Source of the DNA: Xiphophorus maculatus
Lineage: Eukaryota; Chordata; Actinopteri; Cyprinodontiformes; Poeciliidae
Direction: 5' to 3'
NCBI RefSeq assembly: GCF_002775205.1
Contig: NC_036450.1
Location: 4,651,199-4,715,198 of the forward strand
DNA length: 64,000 nt
Shown here: positions 14,469 to 30,262 of the stretch, one piece after another
How the letters are laid out: each line of letters begins with the position of its first letter
How positions within the stretch are numbered: position 1 is the first letter of the stretch
Notes under the pieces: generated by a model
The model's database searches: none
Told to the model about the DNA's origin: nothing
What the model saw: the letters and a program-made list of their open reading frames with translations, nothing else
Made by a program: the position numbers and the translations under genes

Positions 14469-14560
14469 GCCAGGAATCAGGAGAGAATGGAAATCCCTTG
14501 TTTTCCAGAGGAAATGAAGAATTGCAGTGAATGATGGTGAAAAAGTAGAATTGTGCTCTG
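14469..14560. repeat. segment shared with NLR-B intron 8
   Basis: About 88 bp nearly identical to 42743-42825, starting at AGGAATCAGGAGAGAATGG. It is the leftmost piece of the 3' duplicated region in the A copy and directly abuts the truncated Tc1 transposase. Confidence 0.8.
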
Positions 14561-15525
14561 TTGACTGTGGTAGAAATTAAAAACAATAATAAGACCTTTT
14601 AGACAGATCCAAGAAAAGACTAATGTGTTTAGGTTTTCAGTAGTTGGGAAAGCTTTTGGGATTGTTCAATAAAGTTTGGGAAAAATTCCCAACGTCTTGG
14701 AAAAAGGCAGAGACCCTTCATGTTGGAAAACCAGGGAAATATCCATCCGACCAATCAGATTCCAGATCCACAGCTCTGACGTCACATTTAGGATAAATAA
14801 TGGAATCGTAATAAGAGAAAGAAAAACATTTTATTGATAAAGTAGAGGGATGATATCAGCCCATCAGATGGTTTAGAAGAGGGAGAGGAAGCATCATGGG
14901 ACTGCAGAGGTCCTTCACCTGATCCTGGTTGTTGGGACAAGAACTTTGTTACTGAACTTAAGGACATTTTTCATGTTTCTGTACGTAAGTAGATTTAATG
15001 GTGGGAACTTTTACTCCACTACATTTTACAGTATCTGTACTTTCTACTTCACTACATTTCTATAAAGCGTTGCGTTACAAGTTACATCCAAGTCGCTTTG
15101 CGCTTTTTGATTTGTTGGTTAGTTTGAAAGTAATCAATGATTCTGGTGCCGCCTTTGCCTCCCTGATATCATGAACTGCTAGCTTTCAAAAATTCACCAT
15201 CAAATCTGAGAAACATATCGAGGAAAGTTAAGCTGCTAAACGCTGTCTGAGTTTTGGGTGTTAAATTGATTTAGGTTAGAGAAGTTTTATGTAATCTTAC
15301 CAGCTTCTAGTTTAAATCGACTGCAATAAATAAAACAATTAAATAGTTGTAAGCAGCTGAACTGGCAGTAACATTGATTACTGCGGTCGGGGCGCATGGA
15401 GCGCAGCGTCTCCTGCCATGAATGTCCCAGTAACGTTAAACTCCTCCACATCCTGGTTACTGAATTAATGTGAATAATCTCCATCTCATATTTACATTTA
15501 CAGTCATATTTCATTGTAAATGTGT
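14561..15525. other. no gene; unshared with NLR-B
   Basis: About 1 kb that has no counterpart in NLR-B intron 8. The ACTTTTACTCCACTACATTT stretch near 15008 resembles a common fish repeat. No coding content recognised. Confidence 0.3.
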
Positions 15526-16213
15526 GCTGGATTTAGGATGCTGCTTCTTCTTCTTGGTCTCATTGTAAATGTGTGCAGCAGCGCCACCTGGTGGTGTTGG
15601 TTGGTAGAGGAAGTGCTGAAAGGTTGGAGGTGTTTGTCAGAGGTGTGTGATGATGGAAGCCTCTCACTGGTTTGTGAGTCTGAGCTCAGAGATCAAATCT
15701 TTGATTCTTGTTGAACTCTTTGTTGAATGTGATGCAGCTTCTCCTTTTTAATGTTTGTATTTCTGGATATTACAGTGAGGCCACAGCAGGTTTTCAGCAG
15801 CAGGGCTGTTTAGTGTTTCATTCCTTCATCTGTGTGTGGGAGTGTGGATGGAACAGGTATCCAGGTGTTGTGTCAGAGTTTAGATTGATTGTATTTTAAT
15901 GCTGATTATTAAATCAGGTTGAGCTTCCAGAAATGTTTCCTTAGTTTCCTGATGTCCTTTTAGGCTTCAGTGAGTTTCTTCAGGTTGTTACTGAGGGATT
16001 TCCTTTCTCCTCTCTGTTGGAGCTTTTCCTGTGTTTGGAGAAATGAGTTGTGCTGCAGCAGCACCAACTGTCCTTCCTACATCCACTGCAGTTTGCAATC
16101 CAAATGTTGGACTGTTCCTGTCTCAGTGGAGGACAATGTGTGTCTGAGAGACATGTAATGTCCATGTTTGCTGCTGAAAGAGACTGATGGTCTGACCCCC
16201 CTCCTCCTTTCAG

Positions 16214-16260
16214 GGTGGAGCCTGCTGGAGTCCCATTCTTGACACCAGGTCTGAGGAAGT
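16214..16260 (+). CDS. NLR-A linker exon before B30.2
   Basis: Acceptor CAG at 16211-16213, donor GTAAGT at 16261. Encodes VEPAGVPFLTPGLRK(Y), the short exon that precedes the PRY-SPRY exon throughout this family. It is 9 nt (three codons) shorter than the NLR-B version. Confidence 0.75.
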
Positions 16261-16409
16261 GTAAGTGTGTTTTTCATCTGATTCATGACAACAAAGCAGC
16301 TCACATTCAACCATCTTCAAACTGTCACATCACTCATTCAGGAGTCATCATCAAAGTGTCAATAAATGATCAATAACTGCAGCTGGATTGTGTTTGTTCT
16401 CTCCATCAG

Positions 16410-16936
16410 ATTCCTGTCAACTCACCATCGACACAAACACAGTGAGCAGAAAACTCAAACTGTCTGAAGACAACAGGAAGGTTACATTTGTGAAGGAGCT
16501 TCAGTCATATCCTGATCATCCAGACAGATTTGATTATTGGCCTCAGCTGCTGTGTAGAACTGGTCTGACTGGTCGCTGTTACTGGGAGGTTGAGTGGAGA
16601 GGAAAAGTTTATATATCAGTGAGTTACAGAAGAGTCAGTAGGAAAGGAGACAGTAGAGACTGTTTGTTTGGAGGGAATTATCATTCCTGGAATCTGAGCT
16701 GCTCTGATCTTGTTGGTTACTCTGTCTGGCACAATAAAAAAGAAACTTGTCTCTCCTCCTCCTCTGTCTCTAACAGAGTAGCAGTGTATGTGGACTGTCC
16801 TGCTGGCATTCTGTCCTTCTACAGAGTTTCCTCTGACTCACTGATCCTCCTCCACACCTTCAACACCACATTCACTGAACCTCTGATTCCTGGATTTTGG
16901 TTCTGGTCTTATGGTTCCTCAGTGTTTCTGTGCTGA
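16410..16936 (+). CDS. NLR-A B30.2 (PRY-SPRY) exon
   Basis: The exon begins after CAG at 16407-16409 and runs to TGA at 16934-16936, with no internal stop. PRY features: [24 protein letters not shown] features: [32 protein letters not shown], and the terminal GSSVFLC. In fish NLRs this C-terminal domain is thought to mediate ligand or partner recognition and evolves fast. It differs from the NLR-B exon mainly in the SPRY loop (GGNYHSWNLSCSDLV) and near the C-terminus. Without the NACHT and LRR parts its function is uncertain. Confidence 0.8.
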
Positions 16937-17345
16937 GTTGAGTCTAAAGAGTCTAAAGATTTTCCTCCTGTCAGAGAAACTCTCTCACTGTTGAACAGAT
17001 AGTTCAGTCTCTACAATCTATTTCTTGGTGAAACAATTCTGATTGAGTCCTTGGAAACTTTTTCTTCTTCCAGTCCTTTAAATATGGAAGCTGGAATTAT
17101 TCCAGGATTATTCCAGGATTCTCATGTTTTTCTGTCTGTTTCCAGTCAAAGCTTCACACTGAATATCAAGATGTTGTTTCTCTTATTTTTTCCTTTCATT
17201 CATCAGATTTCATTGAAATGTTGATCAGTTTTTCTCAATCACTGATCATTTTCTGTTTCTATCGGCTCCTATTTTTCTCAACATGTCAGATTTGAATATT
17301 AAATCTTCCTTTTGTAAATTTGCTGCAGTTTTTCTTCGTGTTTTA

Positions 17346-17351
17346 AATAAA
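17346..17351 (+). terminator. candidate poly(A) signal of NLR-A
   Basis: AATAAA at the same relative place as 45201-45206 in NLR-B, about 410 bp after the B30.2 stop codon. Confidence 0.5.
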
Positions 17352-17418
17352 AACATTTTTCTTCTGCATTTGGTTCATTTGCTGCTCATTCTGTTCTTTT
17401 CCTGTTCAAATTTAAATA

Positions 17419-18545
17419 TTTGCATTAAAAATATTTTTTCATCAACTCTGCCTTTCAGAAAGTCCTGATTTAAAGTAAAACATCCCCATCTCATGAAGGT
17501 CAGAGGTCAATGCTTTGAAGCCTAAAGTGGGAAAATCTTCATATTTTCTGTTTCATTCAGAACTTCTACCTGAAACTCAGAACCTGCAGAACATTTTTCT
17601 CTTTGGAGGAAAAATCCCAGGAACTGGAAGATCAGAGCAGAATGAAAACTGGAGATCAGTGTTGGACAGAAAAGGTCTGATCGCTGCATCTCTGCTATAT
17701 TTTGCATTTAAACCTGATAACGAAAAGTAAACTTGTTTCTAGTGAATAAATCAACAGGGATATGACCCGCCACAGCGCCAACGTGGGCCACACCTGATTC
17801 AACCCAAACTGGAAAATAAAGAATTTAACTGGAAAAGCAAAACCCAGTAAAATCAGCAGCTGGTTGTGATTAAAATGCAGTTTGTTGCAGAGGTTCAAAC
17901 TTCCTGATGGTGACCTCTCCTCCGTCCCTCACCTTGTCTGGCCGGTTTTAATCCTCACTGCAGTGTTAGACTGGAGCTCATCTCTCAGATTAACCAGATT
18001 AACACTGAGCTGCAACAGGAACCAAACGTCTCTCCTCCAACTTATTTCACTGATTAATAACAAGGTTGGATAAAAACATTGAGCTGAGCTTCTCATTCCT
18101 TAAAGAGTCATGAAGAAAGACTCACCCTGGAACTGCAGAAAAGAAGTTAGAAAGTTTAAAAATAGATGGAAAAAACTTTGTAAATATATTCTAACAAGTG
18201 ATTTAATTATCTGTTTATTATATCTTTTAATGTATAAAACAGTGTAAAAAAGGTGTAAATGGTTAAAAATCTTCAGAATGAGCCAATTTTTAAACTGATT
18301 AATCATCACAATAATTCTTTGTTGGACCATCGCTACGCGGTACTGAGGAGGAAACTTTCAAAAAGGTTTTAATGTAACTTTCTCTATGTCCTAACATGAG
18401 AAAATCTGAGAGAACAAATGGAGTTCCTCTGCCTCCTCCCTGTGTTCTGCTGAATTACTCTACTGGGTCAGAAACAAGCCATCAGAACCAGAACAATTAG
18501 CCATGAGCCTGCAAGTATTGGACATGTTTTTGTCTAAATGAGGTG
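17419..18545. other. 1.1 kb insertion in copy A (or loss in copy B)
   Basis: NLR-B continues directly from the equivalent of 17418 to the equivalent of 18546, so this block is unique to the A copy. No frame, terminal repeat or family recognised. Confidence 0.5.
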
Positions 18546-18609
18546 ATTTTATGGCTCCATATTTAGCCAGATCACATAGTAGCATTTCTACCTGATGCCA
18601 AACATTAAC
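18546..18609. repeat. duplicated 3' flank, left of the L2 insertion
   Basis: Matches 45269-45326 of copy B. It ends with ATTAAC, the left target site of the L2 element. Confidence 0.8.
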
Positions 18610-22162
<3,553 letters not shown>

Positions 22163-22165
<3 letters not shown>

Positions 22166-23026
22166 AACAGCCAATCCATGTGATCGGTATCTGTGATCGG
22201 CAGTAATCGGACCTCATGGTGATCAGAACCGGCAGGAAAAACCCTGATGGGAGCGTCTCTACCCAGGAGTAATATGATGGTTTAGAAGTTCATTGAAATC
22301 TTTTCCGTTTTGAAAGAAGCTCACATTTGGGGAACTTGTGAATGATTACATTATTTATCATACTTGGTTCTGCTTAAAATAATTCAATTCAACTGAATTA
22401 TTCTATTGTCATTATTGTTCTTACATTTGGGAGATTGAACATTTCTGTTTTTATTAAGTTTTTAAAATAAAACTTTAAAAAGTTCAGAAAATAAAATCAA
22501 TCTACTGAACTTTCTGATTTTATGAGGATCTGTTTGAAATGTTTGTTACAAAGTTGATTACTGCATTAATTTTGATGTGAATTTAATTGGTGTGTTTAAT
22601 TTGTGTTTTTTGTAATGTACTGTTACTGGATGTAATACTATTTTTATTTTTTAAAGGATTTTGACCCGTTTAGTGGCCGACATTTATTCTATAAATCATT
22701 TGGTGACCAATTAAAAAGTAAATGTATTGAACTAAAAATGGAATATCTAATTTCTGGAGCAGAAATATTAATCACTAATACAGTTTCCTCAAGTGACTAG
22801 AGTTTATTTATTTTAACACAGTTTGATGAAATGGTGAAGAAAAATATAAGACAATTATAAATGGAACTGGTTCATTTTTGGGGAAAAACTGTCATAATTG
22901 TCAGAAAAATACAAAGAAAATTAAAAACTTTGTTTTTAAACACCTTCAGTAAAATTAAACGTATAAGAAAATGTTTAATAAATGATGGAAAATACTTTAT
23001 TTTAAGATAAATCACGGTCGCACCAC
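22163..23026. repeat. duplicated 3' flank, right of the L2 insertion
   Basis: Aligns with 45321-46190 over about 870 bp with few differences and ends at CACCACATGACATTTTT. Non-coding. Confidence 0.9.
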
Positions 23027-23189
23027 ATGACATTTTTTAAGACCACAGCCGAATCATATTGATAAAAAACCTCTGAAAACGTCTCATTTTAATTTTTAAT
23101 TATAATTTCTGTGTGCGCAACATTTCAAATGTTCTAGTAATTGCAATGGATAAACATATTTTTAAATGTTTAATTTCCCCTGATGGAAA

Positions 23190-23980
23190 TCCTGATACGT
23201 CAACGACCCTGAAACAGACGTTCCTCCAAAATCTCAGTGATTTCCTTTTCTTTCAGTCTTGCATCCACATCAGCAGAAAGAGGTTTTGAAAGCACTGAAA
23301 TATCATCAGTAGCAATAATTTCAGCATTTAAAAGCTCAAATCTGACTTCATCTAGTTGAGTATCAAGTCCTTGAATGGGAGGTTTTAGACTCCTGGGTAG
23401 TTTGAGCAGTGAATGTAACAAACAGCCATTGATAGAAAAAGCTGCAGTTCCTGTAAATGAAGTCAACATGACAGTTTGATTTGATATGTCAGCCTCCTCT
23501 CCATCAGTAGAAGAGGCTACTGATGGATCTGATGATCCAGAGCAATGCTTGCTTCAGAGTCAATACATTTAATCAGGTGGGATTTTCCACTTCCTGCTCC
23601 ACCGTTGACATAGAAGTAAAATGGATGAGGGTTCAAAGCACAGAAACACTGAATACACCAGTCTCTTACTGCATAGAACACACAGGCCTGGTTCTGGTTC
23701 TGGTTCTGGTTCTGATCAATTGTGCGTAACACAGCTGGATCAATTGAAGGCTGTTCCCTGATGACTCTGACTTCTGTTCCAGCATCAGACTGATGACTGT
23801 AGTCGGGGGCAATATCCTGTTCTTTGTCCTCATCAGAATATCTCTCAGATTCTCATCACACTGTAATCTTACAGCTTCAGATTCAGGAGCAAGAATCCAC
23901 CATTCATCAATCACATTGTCTCTGTTTTGTTCTCCTTCTTCCACTGCACTCTGAATCTCCTCACAAAAGTTTCTCATATT
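23190..23980 (-). pseudogene. Helitron PIF1-like helicase relic
   Basis: On the minus strand the order is NVIDEWWILAPESEAVRLQ, NRILPPTTVIS, QACVFYAVRDWCIQC, FYFYVNGGAGSGKSHLIKCI (Walker A), then LLTSFTGTAAFSINGCLLHS and PRSLKPPIQGLD...ELLNAEIIATDDIS (degenerate Walker B). This is the N-terminal part of the Helitron Rep/helicase C-terminal domain common in fish. A (GGTTCT)n expansion at 23695-23715 and frame breaks interrupt it, sequence is lost after the Walker A region, and it ends early. Helitrons move by rolling-circle replication; this copy is dead. Confidence 0.85.
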
Positions 23981-25880
23981 TGTCTGTCTGTCTTAATGCT
24001 TTTCACAGACTCAATGTCCTCAGAACAAGGAAGTTGTATGCAGCCAGAATAGTAGAAGAACTGATAGGTTTGGGACCATCATAATGTTGAAATAATAATA
24101 GTGCTGACTGAATACCAAAATGAATTAGCGGCATTTTAATGCTGGCTGAAAAAAAGAGCCAAACAGGCAAGAAGGTGAAATCAGTGACAAACACAGCAGA
24201 GAGATGGATTACGGCACTCTTCCTCTTCCTCCTCCTCCTCCTCCTCGCCCCATCCTCATCCTCCACCACCTCAACTGAGTTCTGATGGGTCGGTTCAGAT
24301 GGTCTCTGAAGATCAGACACCAGAACAGAGGCGGATCAGAACCAAACCCAGCAGCTCTGCTGAAGCTCAGGAGAACTCTGAGTCCAGATGTGGACGCTGG
24401 TCTCCTCCAGAACCTCCTCTGTTCTGCTGTGGAGGAACTGTGTGGCTTCAGTTCTGCAGCAGGACCTTCTCAGCTGCAGCAGAAGAAGAAAGGACTTCCT
24501 GTGTTCAGGTTGGATAGAAACCTGGATATTTTTCTAGCTTGTGGCTCTGCTTCCAGCGTAGATGTTCTCCAGGGTTCTGATCTGGATCTAGTGGACTGTA
24601 GAGCTCATCAGGTTTCCTCTCATCCACTTTGAGATCTTCAGCCTCCTTTAGATTCAACCTGAAGCTTCTTCAGACGGAGCTGCAGCTAATATTTAGCATG
24701 ATGTTTATTATTCTAGCCTCAGTGTTCTGTTCTTCATGTGACTCCACTGAATCCAACTCTGATGTCGTCCACTTCAGAAGTGATGAAGATCCATTTTTCT
24801 TTCTCTTCCTGCTCATTTCTTTCCAAAGCTCCCATTTTTTCCAGGAGGATCTTCAATGTTCTCCAGCTCTCTTTAGATGATGAAGGAACTCAGACTGACT
24901 CCACCCGGCTGGTGCTCCAGGTGAGCAGAAACAAACAAACCCTAAAGTCGTCCCTGCAGACCAGCTTTAGATTTGGATCAACTGAACATCAAGCTTCAGT
25001 AACGTCTCAGTTAAAGTTTGTTTTCCAGATCTGAGGTCAGAAAGTTCTGGTTTCCATCATGTCCCAGTTCTTAGTTCTGCTTTTTTCTGCTTCTTTTTCT
25101 AATCCAACCTGTTATTGATTCTGATCTAACGGACACGTCGCGCTTTAAGAAGTAAACCTGGATTAACTGGTGACGCTTTCAGAATCTCAGTTTGAGTGAA
25201 GATTTTAACCCGTTTCTGATGTAAAAGTACATGAGAATATTTTTTTCAGCTTTGTCTCTTATGGTTGATGAAAAGAATAAAGATATTTATGATTATGAGA
25301 AAAAATATCAACATTAGAGAAGAAATGACACTGCTACATAGATCTGCTGTAGCCATTGTCTTCTGTAAATGAACTAGGAAATAAACTATAACATGTTACA
25401 AAAACAGTGTTTAAAAAGATTTCGCTATAGTTTCTGTAGATATCTAATTGAAATATCATCCAATATGAGGGAGAGGTGAAAAACAACAGTCAGTCGAGCT
25501 TTTTAAACACTTTATTTTAAATCTCATGGCTCTAAAACATTTATGTCGGCTTTCAGGCATTAATCTTTGCTTTGAGATTTGTTTATGGCATCTTGAGATC
25601 TTCCTTTGACGAGTTTCAGCCTCCGATGAAACACACAAATCAGGACAAGTTCTGTGTAATTTACCTGTTTTTTTTTGATTTTGCAGATTAATGTAAAAAA
25701 AAAAAATAAGGTAACATACCATGTTAGACCAATAAAAGTTTTTGTAATTAGCTATTCCTGAGATCTTACGGAATCGGATAGTATTTTTGCAAAGATTTGT
25801 AGGTTTTTACCTACAAATTAAAAAACTATTTTAAAAAAAATAGTTTTTAAAAACTATTTAAAAAATAGTTCTCTATCGCC
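23981..25880. other. unassigned 1.9 kb
   Basis: Includes a CCT-rich stretch near 24215-24245 and a few open frames of about 70-115 codons (such as 24285-24632) that I do not recognise and that lack clear splice context. May belong to the Helitron or its cargo, but nothing shows this. Confidence 0.3.
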
Positions 25881-26190
25881 GGGCTGCACAATGGCGCAGT
25901 AGCACTGTTGTCTTGCAAGAAGGTCCTGGGTTCGATTCCTGGCCCTGTGCATGCGTGGGTTCTCTCCGGCTTCCCCCCACAGTCCAAAAACATGACTGTC
26001 AGGTTAATTGGTCTTTCTAAATTCTTCCTAGGTGTGAGTGTGTGTGTCCTGTATGTCTCTGTGTTGCCCTGCGACAGACTGGCGACCTGTCCAGGGTGTA
26101 CCCTGCCTCTCGCCCGGAACGTAGCTGGAGATAGACACCAACAACCCTCCCGACAAAGGGTGAACAGAAATGGATGGATGGATGGGTTCT
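25881..26190 (+). mobile_element. tRNA-derived SINE-like element
   Basis: The head has an A-box-like TGGCGCAGTAGC (25892-25903) and a perfect B box GGTTCGATTCC (25929-25939). The body is a very common fish repeat (CCACAGTCCAAAAACATGAC, GCCCTGCGACAGACTGGCGA) and the tail is a GGATGGATGGATGG run. It is transcribed by RNA polymerase III when active; it is not a functional tRNA gene. Confidence 0.75.
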
Positions 26191-26250
26191 CTCTCTATCG
26201 CATTGTTAACTTCCTGGTTTGGTAAAGGGGTCCTAAAAAGCCATGCCCAC

Positions 26251-26326
26251 AGAAACATCTGTCTCTCCCAGATGCAGAAACATCTGTCTCTCCCAGATGC
26301 AGAAACATCTATCTCTCAAAGATGCC
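26251..26326. repeat. 25-bp tandem repeat, three units
   Basis: AGAAACATCTGTCTCTCCC plus AGATGC repeated three times, the last unit diverged. Confidence 0.85.
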
Positions 26327-26639
26327 ACCACCAGTTAATTTTGCCACCAGTTAATCTATAACACCGGCGTCGGTGAACCAGCTCGAAACGGGAATCAGGG
26401 CGGAGAACCAGGAAGTGGGGAATTGGAGCAGAATCTGAACTTGACAGAGCAAAATCGACACAAAAATTACTGATTTTGGGCGACTGGCATAAAACTGGTT
26501 TGTGACTGGACTGCTATGGCGTCTGTTAGGTAAATTGTATTATTAGTAATTATCAAATATTTGTTGTATCATGTAGCTTTTGTAGTTACATTTAGATAAT
26601 GTTTCTGTATGTTGATTTAATTCTGATTCCTTCTTAAAT
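26327..26639. other. no gene seen
   Basis: Non-coding sequence. Nothing recognised. Confidence 0.3.
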
Positions 26640-27118
26640 CCTTCCTTGGAAGAGAGAGGTGACAGCTACTCTCAGCAGCTGTTGCCCTGCAGGACTTCCT
26701 ATGAGAGACGGAAGTGTTAATTGCTCCCAGCAGAGTTTTACAAGCCTGACAATAAACTCTGCTCTGTGCTGCTTTGTGATACAAAGCCGTTGCTTTGAAG
26801 CTATGCAACGTGTCTTATTCCACACCGTGCCTGGAGCAAGAAAGATTTAGAGTATAGATAACATGTGTCTAGATAGTGAATGTTATTTAGCGCTGCAACC
26901 ATATGATGAATGCTTTGACCCCACCCCATAGAGTTGCAGCGCCCCTTGTGGCAGGGTTCCTAAAGAGCAATAAAAAGAGAGGAACAGACAGATGTGTTTC
27001 AGAGCGGTTGGAGATTTGTAACTGAAAGCACATCTCTGTCTGCTCTCCTCGCGAGAAACAAAGAATCTAATTCTCTTGTCTTTCCTGTATTTGTTTAATA
27101 GGTATTTAGACCTGACAG
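26640..27118 (+). repeat. possible LTR-like sequence
   Basis: An AATAAA with a following CTGCTCTGTG stretch at about 26751-26785 and a second segment with AATAAAAAGAG near 26970 look like the R/U5 parts of decayed LTRs. There is no internal gene, primer site or target duplication that I can confirm, so this is tentative. Confidence 0.2.
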
Positions 27119-30100
27119 CGTCTCAGGTTGAGGATGATGGAGATGATGAGATGGATTTAGGTGACTGGACTCCAGTGCGTGGTAGCAGAGGATCGGGAAG
27201 AGAGCGAAAAGAGGATAATTTTACAGCGACACAAAGCAGTAAACGGGGTTTTGAAGAAAATAGTTGGGATGAAATTTGTTCTAGGGGCAGAAGGAAAGGA
27301 AAAAAGGAAAGGAAAGAAGGACAGAAAGACAAAAACTGATCATCTTACAATGTAACGCTAGAAGCCTTATTGCAAATGGACAGGAGTTTAAAGGATTTGT
27401 TAGAGAATTTAAAGAAGGTATAGATATTATATGTATTCAGGAAACTTGGCTTAAATCTTGATTTTGTTTTTAAAGGATATGAAAACATTAGAAGAGACAG
27501 AGAGAGAGGATCTGGAGGAGGGTGTATAATATTCATCAAACAGGGAATTCAATTTAGATTATTGGCTAAAGGAAGAGAGTTGGAATATATTGTTATTGAA
27601 ATTTGGACAGTAAATGGGCAATTTAAAATGATTAATTTCTATAATCCATGTAAAAGACTTTCAATAGATTTAATGGAGGAACTTGGTGTTTATTTAGAGG
27701 GTAAAGTTATATGGTGTGGGGACTTTAATGGGCATAGCTCATTATGGAGTCATCATAATGATCACAATGGGGATATTATAGAAGTAATAATGGATGTTAA
27801 AAATTGGTATGTCTAAATGATGGAAGTGGAACCAGAATTAATTTTAGAGATAATACAGAGTCAGCAATTGATTTAACATTAGTTTCACATTCTGTAGCAG
27901 GTGTTTGTTTATGGAAAGTAATCAATAAAACAACTATAGGAAGTGATCATTATCCTAAAGTGACTGAAATAAAGTTAAATATAGAGAGGTATTGTATAAA
28001 AGGGATAAATAAATTGTCTTTTAGGTCTGCAGATTGGGAAACATGTAGGAATAGTAGTGAAATAAAAATGTTAAAAGTGGATATGAATAGTAGTATTGAT
28101 GATTTAAATTTTTCTATATGTAAAGTTATCTTAGAAGCAGCTAATCAGGCTATAAGGAAGAAAGGGGAGGGAAGGGAAAGAAGGTTGGTGGACGTCAGAA
28201 TGTACTGAGGTTATCAAGAAACGAAATAAAGCTTTCAAATTGTTAAAAATAAATCACAACTTTCAGAATCTGAATGAATAAAAGAAATTATAAGCAAATT
28301 TAAGAAGAATTGTTAAAAATGCAAAAAGAGATTATTGGAGGAGTTTCTGCAATTCAGTAGGGATGGAGACAGATATTTCTAAGATCTGGGCAACAATTAA
28401 AAGGATGAATGGGATTAAAAGAGTGAGTGGATATCCAATAATAAATGATGGAGAAATAACAGCAGTTACTGACAGAGAAAAGGCAAAAATGTTGGTAAAT
28501 ACTTTTGTTAAAATTCATAGTTCTGAAAATATTAGTGAAGAAGGAAAAAAGGAAGAGAAAAGACAATTTACAGAACAAGGATTTATTACAGCATATGGGA
28601 GAAACAAATGATTCATTGAATATGTTGTTTACAATAACAGAACTGAATAGGGCACTTAAAAAATATAAGTTATCAGCTCCAGGAAAAGATCAAATTTGTT
28701 ATGTTACGGCTAGTGGGAAGCTGATCTTTAAAAGCAATTTACACTGGGTTAATTAGGTCAGTCTTGGACTATGGATGTATAGTTTATAACTCAGAAGCAG
28801 ACACAGACCTCCATAAGTTAAATATTATTCAACATCAGGCTTTAAGAATTTGTACTGGTGTTTTTAAAACATCTTCAGCAGCAGCGTTACAGGTTGAAAT
28901 GGGAGAAATGCCTCTTAAAGTTAGAAGGGATCAATTATCTTTAAACTACTGGATAAATTTACAGGGACAAAGAAATGATCATCCAACATTAGAGGAGCTT
29001 AAACCTGGAAGGGAAAAGGAAAAGAAACATTTAAAGAGTTTTGAATGAATAATAAACTCTAAAGTTAATGAAATTCATTTAAATCAGTTAGATATATGTC
29101 AGACAGTTCCATCACCTGCAGTACCACCTTGGATACTTCCTGATGCTGAAGTTGAGTTTTCATTATTAGAAAAGAAAAACAAAGATAATCATCACATTAA
29201 GAATAAATATATAGTACAAGAATACTTAAATATTATAACTATATACAAATATAGACAGATGCATCAAAAATACAGCTAATAGGGTAGGGATAGCATTTAT
29301 TGTGCCACAGTTTCAAATAAAGGTAGGGAAAAGGATTATTGATGGAGTATCGGTGTATACAGGAGAAATACTAGCTTTGCTTTTAGCAGTTCAATGGGTG
29401 GAAGAGGTCAGACCATTAAAATCTATCATTTGTTCAGATTCTAGTTCTTCATTAGTCAGTTTGCAAAATGATCAGTCAGAAAGTAGACCAGATATATTAA
29501 TTGAAATACAACAAATGCTTTACAGAATCAACATGATGGGACTAACAGTACATTTTGTATGGGTTCCAGCACATCACAGGATTAAGGGGAATGAAATGGC
29601 AGACAGGATGGCTAAGGAGAGTACCAATCAGGTAAGGATAGATATTAATTTTAGTTATAGTATAACAGAAATAAAGGGTATAATTAAACAAAAAGAGAGA
29701 GGTGGCAAAAGTTATGGGTAGAAGAAAAGAAAGGAAGACGGTTTTATAAAATCCAAAAGAGAATTGGACAAATGAGAAGAACAGAAAGAAACAGGAGAGA
29801 AGTGATAATTATTTCACAACTTAGAATCGGACACACTGGACTAAATAGTGATCAATTTTATGATAGGGAAACATCAGACAGGGAAATGTGACTGTGGGAA
29901 AGATGAGACATTGGAACATGTTATTTTGAGTTGTAGGAATTATCTGTCTCAGAGAAACAAGTTAATAAGAAACCTTAGAAATATGAAAATGAAATTTGAT
30001 ATTGTTGATTTACTGCAAAAGTACACGAGAAGCAGAGGATATCAGGCTATATTTGATTTTTTGAAACAGAGTAAGTTGTATAATAGGATATAGTTGTTTT

Positions 30101-30205
30101 TTTTTTGTCAAGTGGTCCACACTCCTTACCAGTTGGTGGCGGCAATGCTCACCTAACGTTTCTTGCCAACCGCCAATAAATATCAAGAAGAAGAAGAAGA
30201 AAAGT
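27110..30205 (+). mobile_element. I/Nimb-like LINE with RNase H, internally deleted
   Basis: Order: a basic ORF1-like end (27076-27339); an APE endonuclease with VIWCGDFNGHSSLW (27705-27745) and GSDHYPK (27940-27960); the start of the RT (LKKYKLSAPGKDQI, 28650-28690), after which the catalytic RT core is missing; a post-RT domain (28764-29048); RNase H with SSSSLVSLQ and VPAHHRIKGNEMADRMAKE (29300-29640); and a CDCGKDETLEHVILSC zinc-like motif (29890). It ends with GGTGGCGGCAATGC, CCGCCAATAAA and a GAA-rich tail at 30185-30202, the typical tail of these fish elements. Multiple frame breaks make it dead. Confidence 0.8.
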
Positions 30206-30262
30206 GCGACACCTATTGGTGCCGCGTGTTACAATCAGTTACGCAACATCCGTCACATTTAC

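Larger units (their letters stand above)
15526..17418 (+). repeat. 3' NLR duplication block, copy A
   Basis: Matches 43354-45268 of NLR-B nearly base for base, including intron sequence, linker exon, B30.2 exon and 3'UTR. The extended intronic identity shows a recent segmental duplication. Confidence 0.9.

Noticed and set aside
15708..16165. short frames recurring identically at 43536-43993
   Set aside because: They recur because the whole intron block is duplicated. They lie upstream of the linker exon, have no family match and are non-coding in both copies.
24285..24632. 115-codon plus-strand frame
   Set aside because: No recognised domain, splice context or repeat of the pattern. Kept only as unassigned sequence.
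25881..25960. possible tRNA gene (A and B boxes)
   Set aside because: It is the head of a SINE with a long non-tRNA body; the cloverleaf is not maintained.
26640..27118. complete LTR retroelement
   Set aside because: Only weak LTR-like signals. There is no paired LTR, primer site, gag-pol or target duplication.
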